A stretch of 64,000 nt of DNA from Phymatolithon calcareum (GCA_977006965.1 OZ345358.1:1550001-1614000), one strand, 5' to 3'. Counted from the stretch's first letter, positions 18,833 to 30,368 are shown. Notes: generated by a model not told the origin, from the letters alone. A program made the numbers and translations.

Positions 18833-20400
18833 ATGAAAGCGTTTGCTATACGTATTTGCACGGTAGTGCTCTTGGCGAGCATCGCTTGCGGCGCTCGACT
18901 TTTCGAGCAAATAGAGGCACACACTCTCACAACGTCTGTACGGAAGTTCTACCCCGAACAACTCAAACGAACAGTGCTCTATAGGGCAGCACAGGAACGT
19001 GATGGTATCCAATGCCCATCATCAAGTCTGATCCATGAAGATATTCAGACTATACCGAGTCGACAAGATGTGTTCTGGGTCCCTCATTCTCTGATCGTGC
19101 ACAACGGTCTTCGATGTGGAACAGGAAAGAAGAACGAGTACATGCTTAGAAGAAAGGTCTCATCAAAGTGTTCAACGCTCTGGCAAAGAATACCGGTGGT
19201 GAGAGCGCTGCGAGAGCATTGAAGAGCATGGACACTATATTTGCGGGCATCGAGATGAGTGCACATCGGCAATGTGGGGGAAAGGTCGTATACCCGAAAG
19301 GGTCGGTGTTTTTGTTTATCGCACCCTCATTCTCAAGGATCCATCTTGGCTTCGCAGTTTTCCTAATAGCTTCCGTCGGTATGATCTCTGTTCTTCATAA
19401 CCAGAACCTTTGTGCATACGTGAGTGAAAAATCTTCTCTTGAGAGAGCTGTTCCGTCGACTAGTGCTCATGCACCACTACTTCCACCTCCGAGCAGTCCG
19501 TACGACCTTGATCCTCCGTCCTTTTCACGGAAAGTGATGCCCACGCCGACATATGCAGGATATGTGCCATACTACCCGACGCATATTCCTGCACTTCCTC
19601 TACCTGCCCCAACGGACGTTCCCAATCAACTGTATGATGGACGTGCAAGTCCCCGTCCAGCTCATCGGTACACATCTCCTCCGCAGTACTCAGCATCACC
19701 ATGGCCCTCAGCATCCAGATCACCGCGGCCTTCTGAATTCAAGTCCAATCCCACTGCAATCGTCTATCCCCGCGCAACCCTCCCTCCTGCATTGCCTATT
19801 CATCCTATCAAGATACTGTTGTCATGCTTCCCGAATAATGCAGCGGTTGAGTTGGAGTCAGGTCGTGTTGTGGAAATGAAAAGCCTGCGAATTGGGGATC
19901 GCGTAAGAACAGGGGCGACTTCTTTCTCCTCCATTTTCATGTTCACCCATAAGGAGATCGACGGTTTCAATGAGTTTGTTCAAGTTGGAGTCAGATCTGA
20001 GGCAACTATCACATTGAGCGAAGGACATTACATTTACACGAACGGTGGCATCAGGGCAGTTCGAAATGTTATCGTCGGAGATTCAATTTATCTTTCATCT
20101 GGAGCTCTGGACACGGTGGTGACCGTGAAAAAAGTGGTGAGCCAAGGCCTGCACAACCCGCAGACTGTTGATGGAAATATTGCAGTGAATGGAATCATAT
20201 CGTCCACATATACTGAAGCTATTACGCCTCGGGTGGCGTCTGCACTGCTTGCACCTATTCGGACATTATATTCCTTTGGCGTGTTCCACGCGCCGTTGAA
20301 AGGCGTTTTCTATCACTCCGATCAGGGCTTTCTTACATATATACCGAATTTCATCTTTGATCATGTGCTCCGCACTGAGCAGCTCACTCTTATGCGCTAG
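18833..20400 (+). CDS. Secreted protein with Hedgehog-type Hint (Hog) domain
   Basis: ATG 18833 opens a frame with a signal peptide (MKAFAIRICTVVLLASIACG). That frame runs to 19222; a second frame, open from 19150 and without an early ATG, runs to TAG 20398-20400. One frameshift or a very short intron between 19150 and 19222 joins them. Next come a hydrophobic segment (GFAVFLIASVGMISV), a Pro/Ser/Tyr-rich linker, and the Hint domain from Cys codon 19825: CFPNNAAVELESG, IGDRVRTG, SEGHYIY (block-B His), GDSIYL, GLHNPQTVDG, VNGIISSTY. These match Hog domains, which self-cleave before the Cys through a thioester. The residue before Cys is Ser where Hedgehog has Gly. No N-terminal Hedge domain is seen. 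Substrate and partner are unknown. Confidence 0.72.
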
Positions 20401-20842
20401 TTTATGCCGCTCTTTGATGAGTGAACTGATAGCAGGCTACCATGGATAGAGAAATTGCGCGGTACACTCGAGCAATATTTTCCACTCACTTTGTTATTCG
20501 AATATTCGCACTATGCTTCGGTGGTCCAACTTCTTGACTGTTTGACGCGTCCTTTTCGCGGCATGAGCAAACCCCCAACGAAGTCTCCCGGTATTATTCG
20601 ACATTACGGCACAGCACTAATATTCAGTGCTGACTTCGTTCCGAAAAGTCCATTCGAGCTAACAGGCATATCTAGCTGGATATGAAAGTATTGGTAAAAT
20701 AATTGTTCACGGACTCGGTTAAGACGCTGACAGCCTCGTTCACCACAGCTCTCATGCACTTGGAGCGTACGAGCAATGCGAGAAGAGCCTGCACTTTCAA
20801 GGTCGAGCAACATTCATGCAATGGAATTAGACGAAATTTGAG
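20401..20842. other. No recognisable gene; 3' flank of the Hint gene
   Basis: Short overlapping frames on both strands (for example 20455-20685) lack motifs. No transposon match until the MULE-type terminus at 20843. Confidence 0.35.
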
Positions 20843-20893
20843 CCCCCAATTTAGCGAACTTTCCCCACTTTTTCGGTCCATATAGCGAATTTC
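20843..20893. mobile_element. Solitary MULE right terminus
   Basis: TTAGCGAAC ... CACTTTTTCGGTCCATATAGCGAATTTCCTC matches the right TIRs of the MULEs here, with the same doubled TAGCGAA word. No matching left end lies nearby, so this is a remnant. Confidence 0.6.
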
Positions 20894-20895
20894 CT

Positions 20896-21345
20896 CGTTG
20901 TTTATTTAAATCCCTCAGTTTCACTTCTAAGACTCTACGGGATATGTCGATAGTTTTTCATTCTAGTCTGTCGCTCGGCCCCTAATGCAGGGACTCGTCG
21001 TCCAAATTATCAATTATGTTGGCGCTGTATAACAGTTGATAGTCTAGTGCCTTCTCAGGGTCCAGTTCATACTGTACCAGGTTCTTGCGTATGGCCTCCA
21101 CGTGATGCTCGGCTGTTATCCCTAATTTATCGGATATTAGCATCGTGCTCACTTGAGGGAGCTTTCCCTTTGCCTATTTTTATGAGCAGCTGTCGATGTC
21201 GCACCTTTGCCAACCTGAGGACTGCCGGGATATGGCCTGGTTTTGTCGTACGGAATATTTCTATTTCTTCTTGATTCGAGTCGTTCGCTTCGTTTGGTGA
21301 AAGGGAGCGTCGGAGTTGACATGTGCTTTTCGTTTCCTGCACTTG
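20896..21345 (-). mobile_element. LINE C, 5'-truncated, minus strand
   Basis: Starts at left with rc GGGATTTAAATAAACAA. The minus strand then reads the ORF2 end (LLYSANII, YELDPEKAL, RRNRNIPYDK segments in broken frames; compare 28560-28894). It abuts the MULE terminus on the left and a LINE A2 tail on the right. Confidence 0.65.
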
Positions 21346-21364
21346 GGTCCTCACGGGAAGAAGA

Positions 21365-21958
21365 AGTTTTTTATTGCAATTTTTTAAAGCCCCACAGTTA
21401 TACGAATATACGGGCAAGGCTTCCTCAGGTGCTACCTTCACTAGGGTGGCTCTACTCTTATGTCTGGTATTCTATCTGAGCCCTTAACATGTACTCGGTT
21501 GTGTTTGATAGCTCTTCATAGCAGTTTTCGAGATTTGCATATAATTGCATGATTTAATTAAACGCATCTCCCTTACAGTCTTATGAGTGTTTATGAGGGC
21601 GTTTAGTAAATTCAAAATTCAAAAAAAAAGTTTTCGAGATGTCGCTTCTTCTTACAGTACAGGTCTTCTTCATTCATCATACTCTCGATGATGCTTTTGC
21701 TGAAGAGCAAAATGTCATCTAGTGCCTTCTCAGTTGCCGCTCTGTCTTCTTCCTCGAGTTCATAGGCTGGCAAGTTGCGATCCAGGGTTTCCATGTGCTG
21801 TTTGACTTTGTTTCCAAATCTATCTGCCATCAGTGTGGTAGACACTTGGGGAAATCTTCTAAAGGCGTACTGAACCGCCAGTTGCCTCTGTTTCAGTTGC
21901 GGAAATTTAAGTATTGCAGGGAGTTCTCTTGTCTTGCCGAACGGAATTTTTCTCTTGA
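21365..21958 (-). mobile_element. LINE A2, 5'-truncated, minus strand
   Basis: The tail at left is rc GGGGCTTTAAAAAATTGCAATAAAAAA, identical in type to the plus-strand copy ending at 61938. The ORF2 end reads on the minus strand (FPQVSTTLMADRFGNKV, RAATEKALDDILLFSKSI). A 95-base LINE A tail is inserted at 21535-21629. Confidence 0.75.
21535..21629 (+). mobile_element. Very short LINE A 3' end insertion
   Basis: Only the last 95 bases of family A, including the complete hairpin (AAACGC/GCGTTT) and A-rich end, between 11-bp TSDs GTTTTCGAGAT (21524-21534 and 21630-21640). It is the shortest LINE insert here with a matched TSD. Confidence 0.85.
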
Positions 21959-22113
21959 AGAAGAAGAAGCGTAGATTTTTATTTAATAGTTACAAACGCA
22001 TCTGCAGACACTTCGGGCAACTTCTGCGAGTGCCATGCGAGCATAGAAAGTGTTTGACTTGATTTTCGACTAGTGGGTCCGACAAAATTTGATGGGGTAC
22101 CAAAACCTACCTC

Positions 22114-23335
22114 CAGGGGTTGCGCCAATTCCATTGCTATCAATTTAATTGCAATGTTTCCCAATTCCACCCAAATTGGTTCTTCGAACTGAATTGCAAT
22201 TCGAATTGGTCGCACCTAATACTGTTGATCGAAGTAGATGAACATTGCACCAGGTGAATGTTATGGGGGGGAGGAGGGAGTTGAGCAGAATGTTGAGGGA
22301 ATCAACGTACTCACCTCACGTTCAGTACGTGGTCTTTTTTCTAATAATACGCAGAGTACGTAGATGAACATTAGACACAGCACATTAATCGGATGCAAGA
22401 ATCAACGTACTTACCTAATGTCCAGTACGTGGTCTTTGTTCTAGTAATACCCAGAGTACGTTCTGTATGCCATCAAAACATCTCTGAAACTTGGGCCATG
22501 GCTACTTCTTCCTTTGTTAAATAAAGACGAGATTGAGCCGTTGGACTCCAAACGGTTTCAACAATGGGCCTATTCATGTGCTATCATCTACTTAGCTGTA
22601 TCGATCAATTTACCAGCCAGATACAGAACAACGGCTTGAATGTCTTTAGCTACGATTAGAGTCCAGCAGTCACGATGTTTCAATCTCAAGTATAAAAGGG
22701 ATAGCATTAGATCTCTTGTTTTGAAACCTATCAGCCTTCTCCGAAATTCTCGCGCAATCCCCTTCACAGTCGAGTCCAACCCATCTACCAGACCTCGTTC
22801 AACGTTCCAGCACACTCCGCTCTACTAGCGATGACACTACCTTCACCGAGACCAAAGCCGAAACAAGTTGTGCAGCTGCTTATGAAGCTCATTTGAGAAC
22901 AAACCCGTGATATACACTCGCGTCAAGTAGGCCTAACTCGACGGAATGTGCCATTTTGCGTCTATCTCTGCTCAAAGGGTGATCAGTGTACCGGAGAAAG
23001 TGAGTTTTTCTTCGAAAAGGGTACTGGGTTCTCCAACCCGTACAATCATCTCAAGCATTGCATTGGAGGTGGAAGCGAAGAACATTTGCTAGAGATATAC
23101 AGAGCCGTTCTTGCCGAGAAGTTGAGATCCGGGTCGTCGTTCACAGTTCAATCGTTAATGGTGATGAAGCTCACGGAACGTGAAAAGGCGATGAACAGCT
23201 ATCTTAGTATTGATGTCTATATTGTGGGAAGCCTTCCAATTGCAATGCGAATTGCTGCAAAAAAAACTGAGCAATTAAATTGATAAATTTCACCCAGGAC
23301 TGCAATCGCAAACAATGGAATTGGCGCAACCCCTG
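22114..23335 (+). mobile_element. hAT-3, non-autonomous hAT element
   Basis: Perfect 23-bp terminal inverted repeats beginning CAGGGGTTGCGCCAATTC, flanked by perfect 8-bp TSDs CCTACCTC (22106-22113, 23336-23343). About 110 bases are repeated twice in tandem at roughly 22224-22460 (each with ATCAACGTACT, CAGTACGTGGTC and ATACSCAGAGTAC), a typical place for transposase-binding repeats. Only an N-terminal transposase remnant remains. Confidence 0.92.
22831..23235 (+). pseudogene. hAT-3 transposase N-terminal remnant
   Basis: From ATG 22831: PKQVVQLLMKLI, an in-frame TGA, then a cysteine pair (CVYLCSKGDQC) and GTGFSNPYNHLKHC. This is the same finger as in hAT-2, hAT-4 and hAT-5. It ends against the right subterminal region with no core or dimerisation domain. 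Confidence 0.72.
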
Positions 23336-23352
23336 CCTACCTCTGGATCAGG

Positions 23353-24329
23353 GGATATATGTTGATTTATTTTAAAAGCGCCCAAGACCGCACTGTGAGT
23401 AACGGGGCAGCTTCTCAATTACTTCTAACTTACCGCATTCTATTTTCCTAACATTTCCTTGATTCGAGTTTCTCTCCATATGAGAGTTCGAGTTAGTCTT
23501 TTGCATTCATATTCAGTCTCTTTATCCATCATCTTAGACCCGAGTATGCGTTGAAGTGCAATAAGCTCAATTTCAGCACCGGGTCCGAAATACTCACCGA
23601 GGATTGATTTCCTACACAACGGAGCTCTGTTAAAAATCAGTCCTAGGCATCTTAGCGTTGTCGTCCTGTCCCTTATTTGTAACACTCCTGGCAACTTCTT
23701 AGGCTTGTTTATCGAGATTTTCACTGAGCGATCCTCTTCGCATTTTTGCCAAACTTGGATTGCATCTTCTAATCGCCGCTTCTTTGACACTTTGCCTTCT
23801 TCTGGTTGTTTCAATGCTTCTCTGAGGTGCTCATCGTTTCTGAGATATTTAATGTCCTTCGATACTTCTGCCATATCCTCCTGTCTTCCTCGGTATTCTT
23901 CTGTCTGTTCCAGGTACGTTTTCCGTTTTAGCAGGCTTAAAGAAAACCTTTCCGCTTGGTGAGTCCTCCTCACCTCCGGACTATCTAGCCAACAGAGCAC
24001 TCTCATTCGAATTTTTCGATGCTCCGCATATTTCACGAAGACATATTTGTAAAAAAGACCTTCTGCTGCCTCAATTGCTGATAGAAACCGCTTCGTCATC
24101 GGAGTCAGATGACTTGCATACTCCCACTTGGGGAGAATCAACGACTTGAAAATCTTGAAGCATATTTCAGGGTGGAACACACTGACATTAACGCTACTCT
24201 GCCTTAGTTTGTGGATGCATCCAACCGCATTCCGCACTCTCGACATGTCTGTATCGTCTGTAACTCCAGTGTTGTTAATACTAATGCCCAGGTAGGAAAG
24301 TCTCCGCGCTTGGTGTAGCTCTTTTCTGT
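23353..24329 (-). mobile_element. LINE B copy 5, 5'-truncated, in SINE 2
   Basis: 977 bases on the minus strand between 12-bp TSDs CTCTGGATCAGG (23341-23352, 24330-24341). Tail rc AAAATAAATCAACATATATCC, hairpin AGAAGC-TG-CCC ... GGG-C-GCTTTT. A single open frame (23440-24246) covers the last 268 codons of ORF2: LPKWEYASHLTPMTKRFL, RRTHQAERFSLSLLKRK, then a Lys/Glu-rich end. Confidence 0.88.
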
Positions 24330-24375
24330 CTCTGGATCAGGTTTGAACCTCGCCGTCACGGGAGGAGAAATTGGA

Positions 24376-24485
24376 ATGAAGGAGATTTTAGGAAAGTAGA
24401 GCGTGACCGACACGGGAGACAGTGCGAACCTGCCTTATTAATCAAATTGAGGCTTCGGGAGCTTTTGAAATTAAAATCGCACATT
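24376..24485 (+). mobile_element. LINE B2 3' tail
   Basis: GAGATTTTAGGAAAGTAGAGCGTG .. CAAATTGAGGCTTCGGGAGCTTTTG matches the B2 tail at 34765-34860. The 5' hairpin arm has decayed. Confidence 0.6.
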
Positions 24486-24602
24486 ATGAGAGTCAAGGAC
24501 TGACCGCTTGCGTGCCCGTTCATCTCGAGCATCCTGACACTCAGTAAGCATGTCTCAGGAAGTCGCACCCTCTGTCTAGTCGTTACACTGTAGGTATTGC
24601 TC

Positions 24603-26002
24603 CATACTCCAGAAGCGTGTGGACAAATGCCTACCCGCAGACTTAGCGGAGATGGTCAGATACCTGCTCAAACCATCCTGGATTACAACGGCCGGAGACG
24701 AGGAAAAGAAGTGGCTTCTTATTGACCGCGGAGTCCCCCAAGGATCGCCCCTGAGCCCCTGCTTGTACAACTTGTTCATGGACACATTCGCGTTAGCAAT
24801 GGAAAAAGCACCTCGACATATGTCGAAGCACCCCGCGATACTTTTCGCGGACGACGTGCAGCTCCAAGCCGCCAACTCCGATGGCATGCAATGGCTTTTG
24901 GATACGGCAACGAGCTGGGCGACAGAAAATGGAATGACATGGAACACTAAGAAAGGAAAAAGCGAAGTGCTTATCTATCCTGGATTATTCAAACGAAGTT
25001 CCGGCTCTCAGGCCAGGAGCTCCACGAAACCCGCCTACTGGAATACCTGGGAACCACGATCGACAACACGGGAGTAACCCACCACGCAACACTGGAGCGC
25101 ATCAACGCGGCGAAGGGAATCATCATGGGACTAAAAGACCTGGGAGTCCAAGCGCAAGGACTAGCTACTACCAAGAACATAGCAATGTACAAGGCTCTTG
25201 TGCAATGCAGATGGGAGTACGCGATACACCTCACACCATGGACAAACTCAGTCGAAGCGCAGATCAACCAAGCGGAGGGTCTGTTCTACTCTGTTGCCTT
25301 CGGTAACTACGCGAAACGATTGCACGCCCGAATGCGAGCCCTATGCAGAATTACTCCACCAAAGATAAGAAGAGCGCAACTCGGAGAGCACTTCGCACAG
25401 AGGCTTATACGAGGGAAGGACGAAATCGAGAAGGAAGCAAATTACGCAGGAAAAGAAGGGGACATACAGCAAGCAGAGAGGGATATCCGCTATCTGCAGG
25501 AGCATGAGCTCCTAAGAGGCAGTACCGAGCGAGCCGTACGAGGGCTGGTGACCCACAAACACGAGAGCCACCGCCGACGACAGGAATGGGTTGAAAAGGA
25601 AGAAGAAAAAGAGAGAAAAATTACCGTCGATACTAAGGAGAAAGTAAGCCCTGTACTCCAAATTCGATCCAGGAAACACCGACTCCTAGCAGTTAAGTGG
25701 TTTTCGGCCGCTTCCCAACACGAAGAGCAGAGTCGTACATTGAACATTTCAACGAGGTCGCGGAAGAGAATCTGAAAACTCTACAACGAAATTTGACAAG
25801 TCCAAGAGCAGAAGAATCTTGGGAAAAAGGGACGAAAACGGCGATTGACAAACTTTTAGCCTTGGAAATCTATATGTTAGAAGAAATGATAGTGTAGTGT
25901 GATCTGATTGGATAATGAGATGGAAGTATGAACGGGAAGCTGCTCTGGTGTTGGTGAATACCGGCGTTGAGGGCTTCTAAAATAAAAACCTACAATTTCC
26001 CC
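24603..26002 (+). mobile_element. LINE D, 5'-truncated
   Basis: Flanked by CTGTAGGTATTGCTC (24588-24602) and CTGTAGGTATCGCTC (26003-26017), one mismatch in 15. ORF2 from the RT onward: MVRYLLKPSWITTAGD, VPQGSPLSPCLYN, intact motif C ILFADDVQLQ, KKGKSEVL. A frameshift near 25010 leads to CRWEYAIHLTPWTNSV and RITPPKIRRAQLGEHF; another near 25720 leads to the ORF2 end at TAG 25895. Terminal hairpin GAAGC-TG-CTC ... GAG-G-GCTTC at 25936-25977. It landed in what looks like a LINE A copy. Confidence 0.85.
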
Positions 26003-26017
26003 CTGTAGGTATCGCTC

Positions 26018-27629
26018 AGTGCTCGTAGCAATTCATAAGAAAGGGAATACGGAAGATCATCTCTCTTGAGTCAGACAAGGAAAGTTGTAGAGTCAGCTCT
26101 CAATACCCTACTTAGAAGACACTACTCAAACCATGAGTATCAACTCGGATTCCAGAAAGGAAAGAGTACGGAATCAGCCATGCTCCGAGCAAGGGAGCTG
26201 CAGCGGAAAGGGCATAGGTGCATCGCGGTCCTCGACCTCAAAGCGGCATATGACACTGTACCTAGGAAACTGCTCCAGGAACGGATGAGAATGGTCCTAC
26301 CTAAGGCCATCAGCGACATGTGTGAAGCATTCTTACTACCCTCCTGGATCCTCACAGCGGGAGACAGCAACAAGAATTGGTTCATAGTTGACAGAGGCGT
26401 CCCGCAAGTGTCACCGCTCAGCCCAAGTCTGTATAACATATTTATGGACAAGTTCGAGGAGCGCATAAGCGCTGTTCCGAGCGAGGTAGCAGACGTGTCT
26501 GCAGTTCTATTTGCAGACGACGTGATCCTGTTGGCGAAAACCCTGCACGCGCTGCAGCACCTTCTGGATATTATACCTTGGCATCTCACTCAGAAATGAG
26601 GGAGCTACCGACACAAAAATGCTTGAGCGCATGCGACACGCCAAGATCGCCGTATGTCAACTGAGGTCCCTGGGTGTCTCGTTGCGAGCACTCAGCCCCT
26701 TGAAAGCAGTGAGGACATACAAGGGGTTGATACAACCCATATGGGAATATGCAATGCATCTGACGCCATGGACGCCGAGAGTCCAGACAGCTATCGCAGA
26801 AGTAGAGAAAACATTTTTCGCACAGGTATTCGGTCCAATATCGAAAAACCGCTATGTCAGACTTCGCCTTCTTTGCCGAATTCACAACGCCGAAAACAGG
26901 AGACTCGTTCTAGCACTCAAAATGCTGGAACGAGCCAGGAGCCTTCTGGCCGTCCCAATCGAGGAAAGAGGTGGGTGAACTGCAATGGGTTAGTCGGGAC
27001 ATATCGGCAATGCTACAGTACGATCTATTCGAGACGGCACTGACTTTCCTCAAACAGGGAGTTTCAGCAAAATCGTTGAGGACATTGCTCTTCAAAGACG
27101 AAGGAGACGTCTCGGAGTTCAACAGAAAGAGAAAAATTCCCTACGATCTGCCTGGGTCCACTCCGGCGATTATCAGACTCCCGAAAACACGGCACCGCCA
27201 ATTAGCGGTAAAGTGGGAATTCGGTCGGTTTCCCCCAATGAGCACATCACTTCTGACAGACAAGTTCGGTGATACTGTACCAATCCTCATGAGCAACCTG
27301 GAAGAATACCTCGGAAGATATCAACTGACCAAAGAGGAGATTGATATCACTGAAAAAGCTCTAGACAAGCTACTCTTCTTCACTATCGTCTTTTACGACG
27401 ACATGGAATAGACAAGGCGCCAATTGAGGAAATCTGATCAGTGGACCCCAAGCTTTTCCCTCGGCCCTTTTACGGGAGAGGGTTTTTGCAGCTAGGGCTA
27501 CGACGTTAACCCGGGTTACAAGTATTTGAATATAAGATCGAAGCTACAACGTAGCTGCTGAAACGCATCTCCCATGCAGTATCATGAGTGTTACTGAGGG
27601 CGTTTAATAAATTCCAAATTCAAAAAAAA
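26018..27629 (+). mobile_element. LINE A copy 3, 5'-truncated
   Basis: Begins in the RT (SQTRKVVESALN, LGFQKGKSTE, AVLDLKAAYDTVPR, intact LFADDVILL). Near 26570 about 170 bases are missing, joining LLDI to YLGISL. From there to the tail it is nearly identical to the full-length element (7590-8654 against 26575-27629), differing at only a few positions in the last 250 bases. Its ORF2 end (26971-27411) is intact. The two are recent siblings. Confidence 0.85.
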
Positions 27630-28992
27630 ACCTTCTCGATATTGCAGCGAAATGGGCCAAAGAGAGAAGAAGAAGAAGAAGAAGTGGAGATTTTTATTAT
27701 AGTGTTACCAACGCATCTGCAGACGCTTGGGGCAACACTTCTGATGAGCCACGAGGACTCAACTCAGAGCCCAGGGGCTCCATTTCGCATAAAAACGGCT
27801 ATAGTCAGCAAAATTAGAAAACCTACCTCTGATCTCAACGGAGAGATCTCGAGGGGGAAAATCATTTCACTTCAATGGCCACGCAGAGCATCGTATCGTG
27901 TGAACGTGCGGAAAGGAAAGGGCCAAAGAGAGAGGAATGACGTGGAACACCAAAAAAGGTAAGAGCAAGGTGCTGGAGTTGACCGAGGCAAAGAACAACA
28001 CATTCCGGCTAGCGCACCAGACCCTTTCGCAGGTACCTGGGATATCTCTAGGACCAACCGGAATTACGGTCACAAGCACAATCAGGCGCATAAAAAAGTC
28101 AAAGCAGCGGTACACCAACTGAAGCCATTTGGGGTATTCATTCGGGGGATAAACATCCTGAAAGCCATACGCATCTACAAGTCGTTGATCCAACCAAGGT
28201 GAGAATACGCTATTCATCTTACACCGTGGAACTCAGAAGTACAAGAAGATATCAAAGAAGTAGAAAGAACCTTCTTCTTCCACGTATTCGGTGGTACGGC
28301 AAGTGGAAGGATCGAGCGGCTCCGTCTTCTGTGCAAGATCCAACCACCAGAACACAGGAGAGAAATATTAACGCTGAAGATGCTGCGACGAGGAAAGGCA
28401 AGGAAGGTGGCTATCCTATCCAAGCCAAGGGAAGAGCGAAACTTCAAGGAACTATATTGGGCGATATTGCCGCGATGCTGCAACAAGAACAGTTCGCGGC
28501 CCCCTTCAAACAAATGCAGGAAGGGAAATCTCCAGGCCAACTCCGACGAATACTGTTCGCTAAAGAAGGCACGAGGCTCGAAGCAAGAAGAAAGAGGAAA
28601 ATACCGTAAGACAAACCGGTTGAGATCCCCGCCATCCTCAGGTTTGCCAAGGTGAGACATTGACAGCTGGCCATAAAATACGCAAGCGGATGGTTCCCTC
28701 AAGTGAGCACGGCGCTAAAATCGAATACATTCGGAACGGCAGCAGAGCGCCGCCTGGAGACCATACGCATGAACTTAACAAAGTATGAACTGGACCCCGG
28801 AGATATGATAAGAACGGAAAAGGGATTAGACTCCATACTACTTTACAGCGTCACCATATTTGACAACATGGAGAATGACGTGTCCCTGTATTAGGGACCA
28901 GGAGATATTCTAGAATGAACAAGTTACGAAAAGCTGCTCCCGTATAGTCTTAGAAGTGTTAATGGGGCTTTCAAATAAACAACTAAACAGTT
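27630..28992 (+). mobile_element. LINE C, ORF2 end and 3' UTR
   Basis: Starts in the RT (LLDIAAKWA, then after SINE 3 TWNTKKGKSKVLEL), continues EYAIHLTPWNSEVQ with a TGA where family members have Trp, then GRIERLRLLCKIQPPEHRRE. The end reads VTIFDNMENDVSLY and stop at 28894. Tail: AAAGC-TG-CTC ... GGG-GCTTT, CAAATAAAC, A-run. Several frameshifts; dead. Confidence 0.78.
27667..27919 (-). mobile_element. SINE copy 3 with (TTC)n tail
   Basis: Perfect 13-bp TSDs GGGCCAAAGAGAG (27654-27666, 27920-27932) within LINE C. 253 bases, about 36 longer at the head than copy 1 up to the TSD, so copy 1 may be 5'-truncated. The tail is a long TTC repeat. Confidence 0.87.
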
Positions 28993-29213
28993 GCAAAAAA
29001 AACTGTAGGTATCGCAATGCTCAGCTAGCTTGACGCAGATCCTACATCTGAGCTCTCACTTCCGCGAAAGTATTTAGCTAGCATTGCGTGACCCTAGGCC
29101 AGAGGGTTCTTAGCAAGTCATAGTTTCCCATTACACGATCAGGTTGAGCACACCGCTCTTCGATCAAGGCCTACATCTGCGTTAGCCCAGAATATTCCCG
29201 CCCGCACTGAGTC

Positions 29214-30368
29214 GGAAACGTCTCAGACAGCCCGCGCAATTGTTCGCAAATGATGCTCAGCTTCAAGCGAAGACAGGACAAGGAATGCAGAAACTTCTTG
29301 ATATAGAGACCATTTAGGCAAGCGAAAAAGGCATGAAAGGGAACACAAAACCAGGAAAAAGCAAAGTCCTTAAGTACAAAGAGGTTCAGAAGCACACTTT
29401 TTACTTGGCTGGACGAGAACTGCATCAAGCTTGGAGGCCCTCGTATCTTGGGATAAGTATGAATAACAAGGGTGTTACGGATGACACGGCCATAGCAAGA
29501 GTTCGAAATGCTGCAGTATGCACACATAAACGTCAGGAGCTTGGAGTGAAAGTTCGAGGATTCATGCATAAGTATTTTTATGTCTCTAATAGTCCCGAAA
29601 TGGGAGAATGCGCTACACGTGACTCCAATGACAAATCGATTGCTCTCGGCAATCGAGTCGTCAGAGGGCTTGTTCTACAGGAATATTTTCGAAAAATATG
29701 CCGGACGCCATCGGGACCGAATGCTAGTTCTGTGCCGACTGGGACCACCAAAGATGAGGAGACGTCATCAAGCAGAAATTTTTGCATTAAGCCTGGTAAG
29801 ACACAAAAAGCGCCTTGAAGGAACAGAAGAGTACTTTGGAAGACATGAGGACATAAGGAAAGCAACGAAGGATATTGAATATCTCAAGATTTATGAAGAC
29901 CTGCGACAAGCCCTTGAGAAAGCCCAGGAGGGATCTTTCACGAAGAAGAGGAGTAGAGAAGAAATAATTAAGGTATTGGAAAAGGCAGAAGAAGGCAGAT
30001 CAATTAAGATTCCTACTGAAGGCAAGCTACCAGGGATCCTTTACATAGGAGAAAAACAACACGTTTCAGGTGCCTAAGGTTGACATTCAACCGAGCACCC
30101 CTTTGGAGAAAAGCAGTAGTGGGTGCCTACAGTGGGATTACCGCGGTGATCGAACTAGTCGTCTTACAACGTACTCTTGCGTCGTCGAAGATGAGTACAG
30201 AAATTGAGTTTGAGTGCAAGAGACTCACAGGAGCTCTTGTTGGGAGAGAATTACGAATCAAGAACGCTCTGAGTAGCCAGAGGACTTTAGCTTAGAGAAT
30301 ATCCCAGGAGCTGCCCCGTTACTCCTAGATGAGGTTTTGGGAGCTCTCAAAATAAAATCATCAAATAT
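29214..30368 (+). mobile_element. LINE B copy 6, 5'-truncated
   Basis: Perfect 13-bp TSDs CCCGCACTGAGTC (29201-29213, 30369-30381). Starts inside RT motif C (QLFAND) and carries ORF2 to its end in several frames; the C-terminal frame 30080-30295 ends RIKNALSSQRTLA. Hairpin GGAGC-TG-CCC ... GGG-A-GCTCT, tail AAAATAAAATCATCAAATAT. Sequence is close to the copy at 59800-60929. Confidence 0.9.

Larger units (their letters stand above)
21960..24375 (-). mobile_element. SINE copy 2, split by hAT-3 and a LINE B
   Basis: SINE sequence lies at 21960-22113, 23336-23352 and 24342 to about 24375. The (TTC)n tail is at left and AACGCATCTGCAGAC recurs as in the other copies. Two insertions broke it: hAT-3 (TSD CCTACCTC) and LINE B copy 5 (TSD CTCTGGATCAGG). 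Joined, the pieces follow copy 1. The right part has diverged. Confidence 0.75.

Noticed and set aside
18536-19012. 158-codon minus-strand frame
   Set aside because: It is antisense to the signal-peptide exon of the Hint gene and shows no domain.
12999-20893. A giant Pack-MULE carrying the DUF1826 and Hint genes, using the left TIR at 12999 and the orphan right end at 20893
   Set aside because: MULE 1 already has its own right end at 13954, and no matching TSD was found at 20893.
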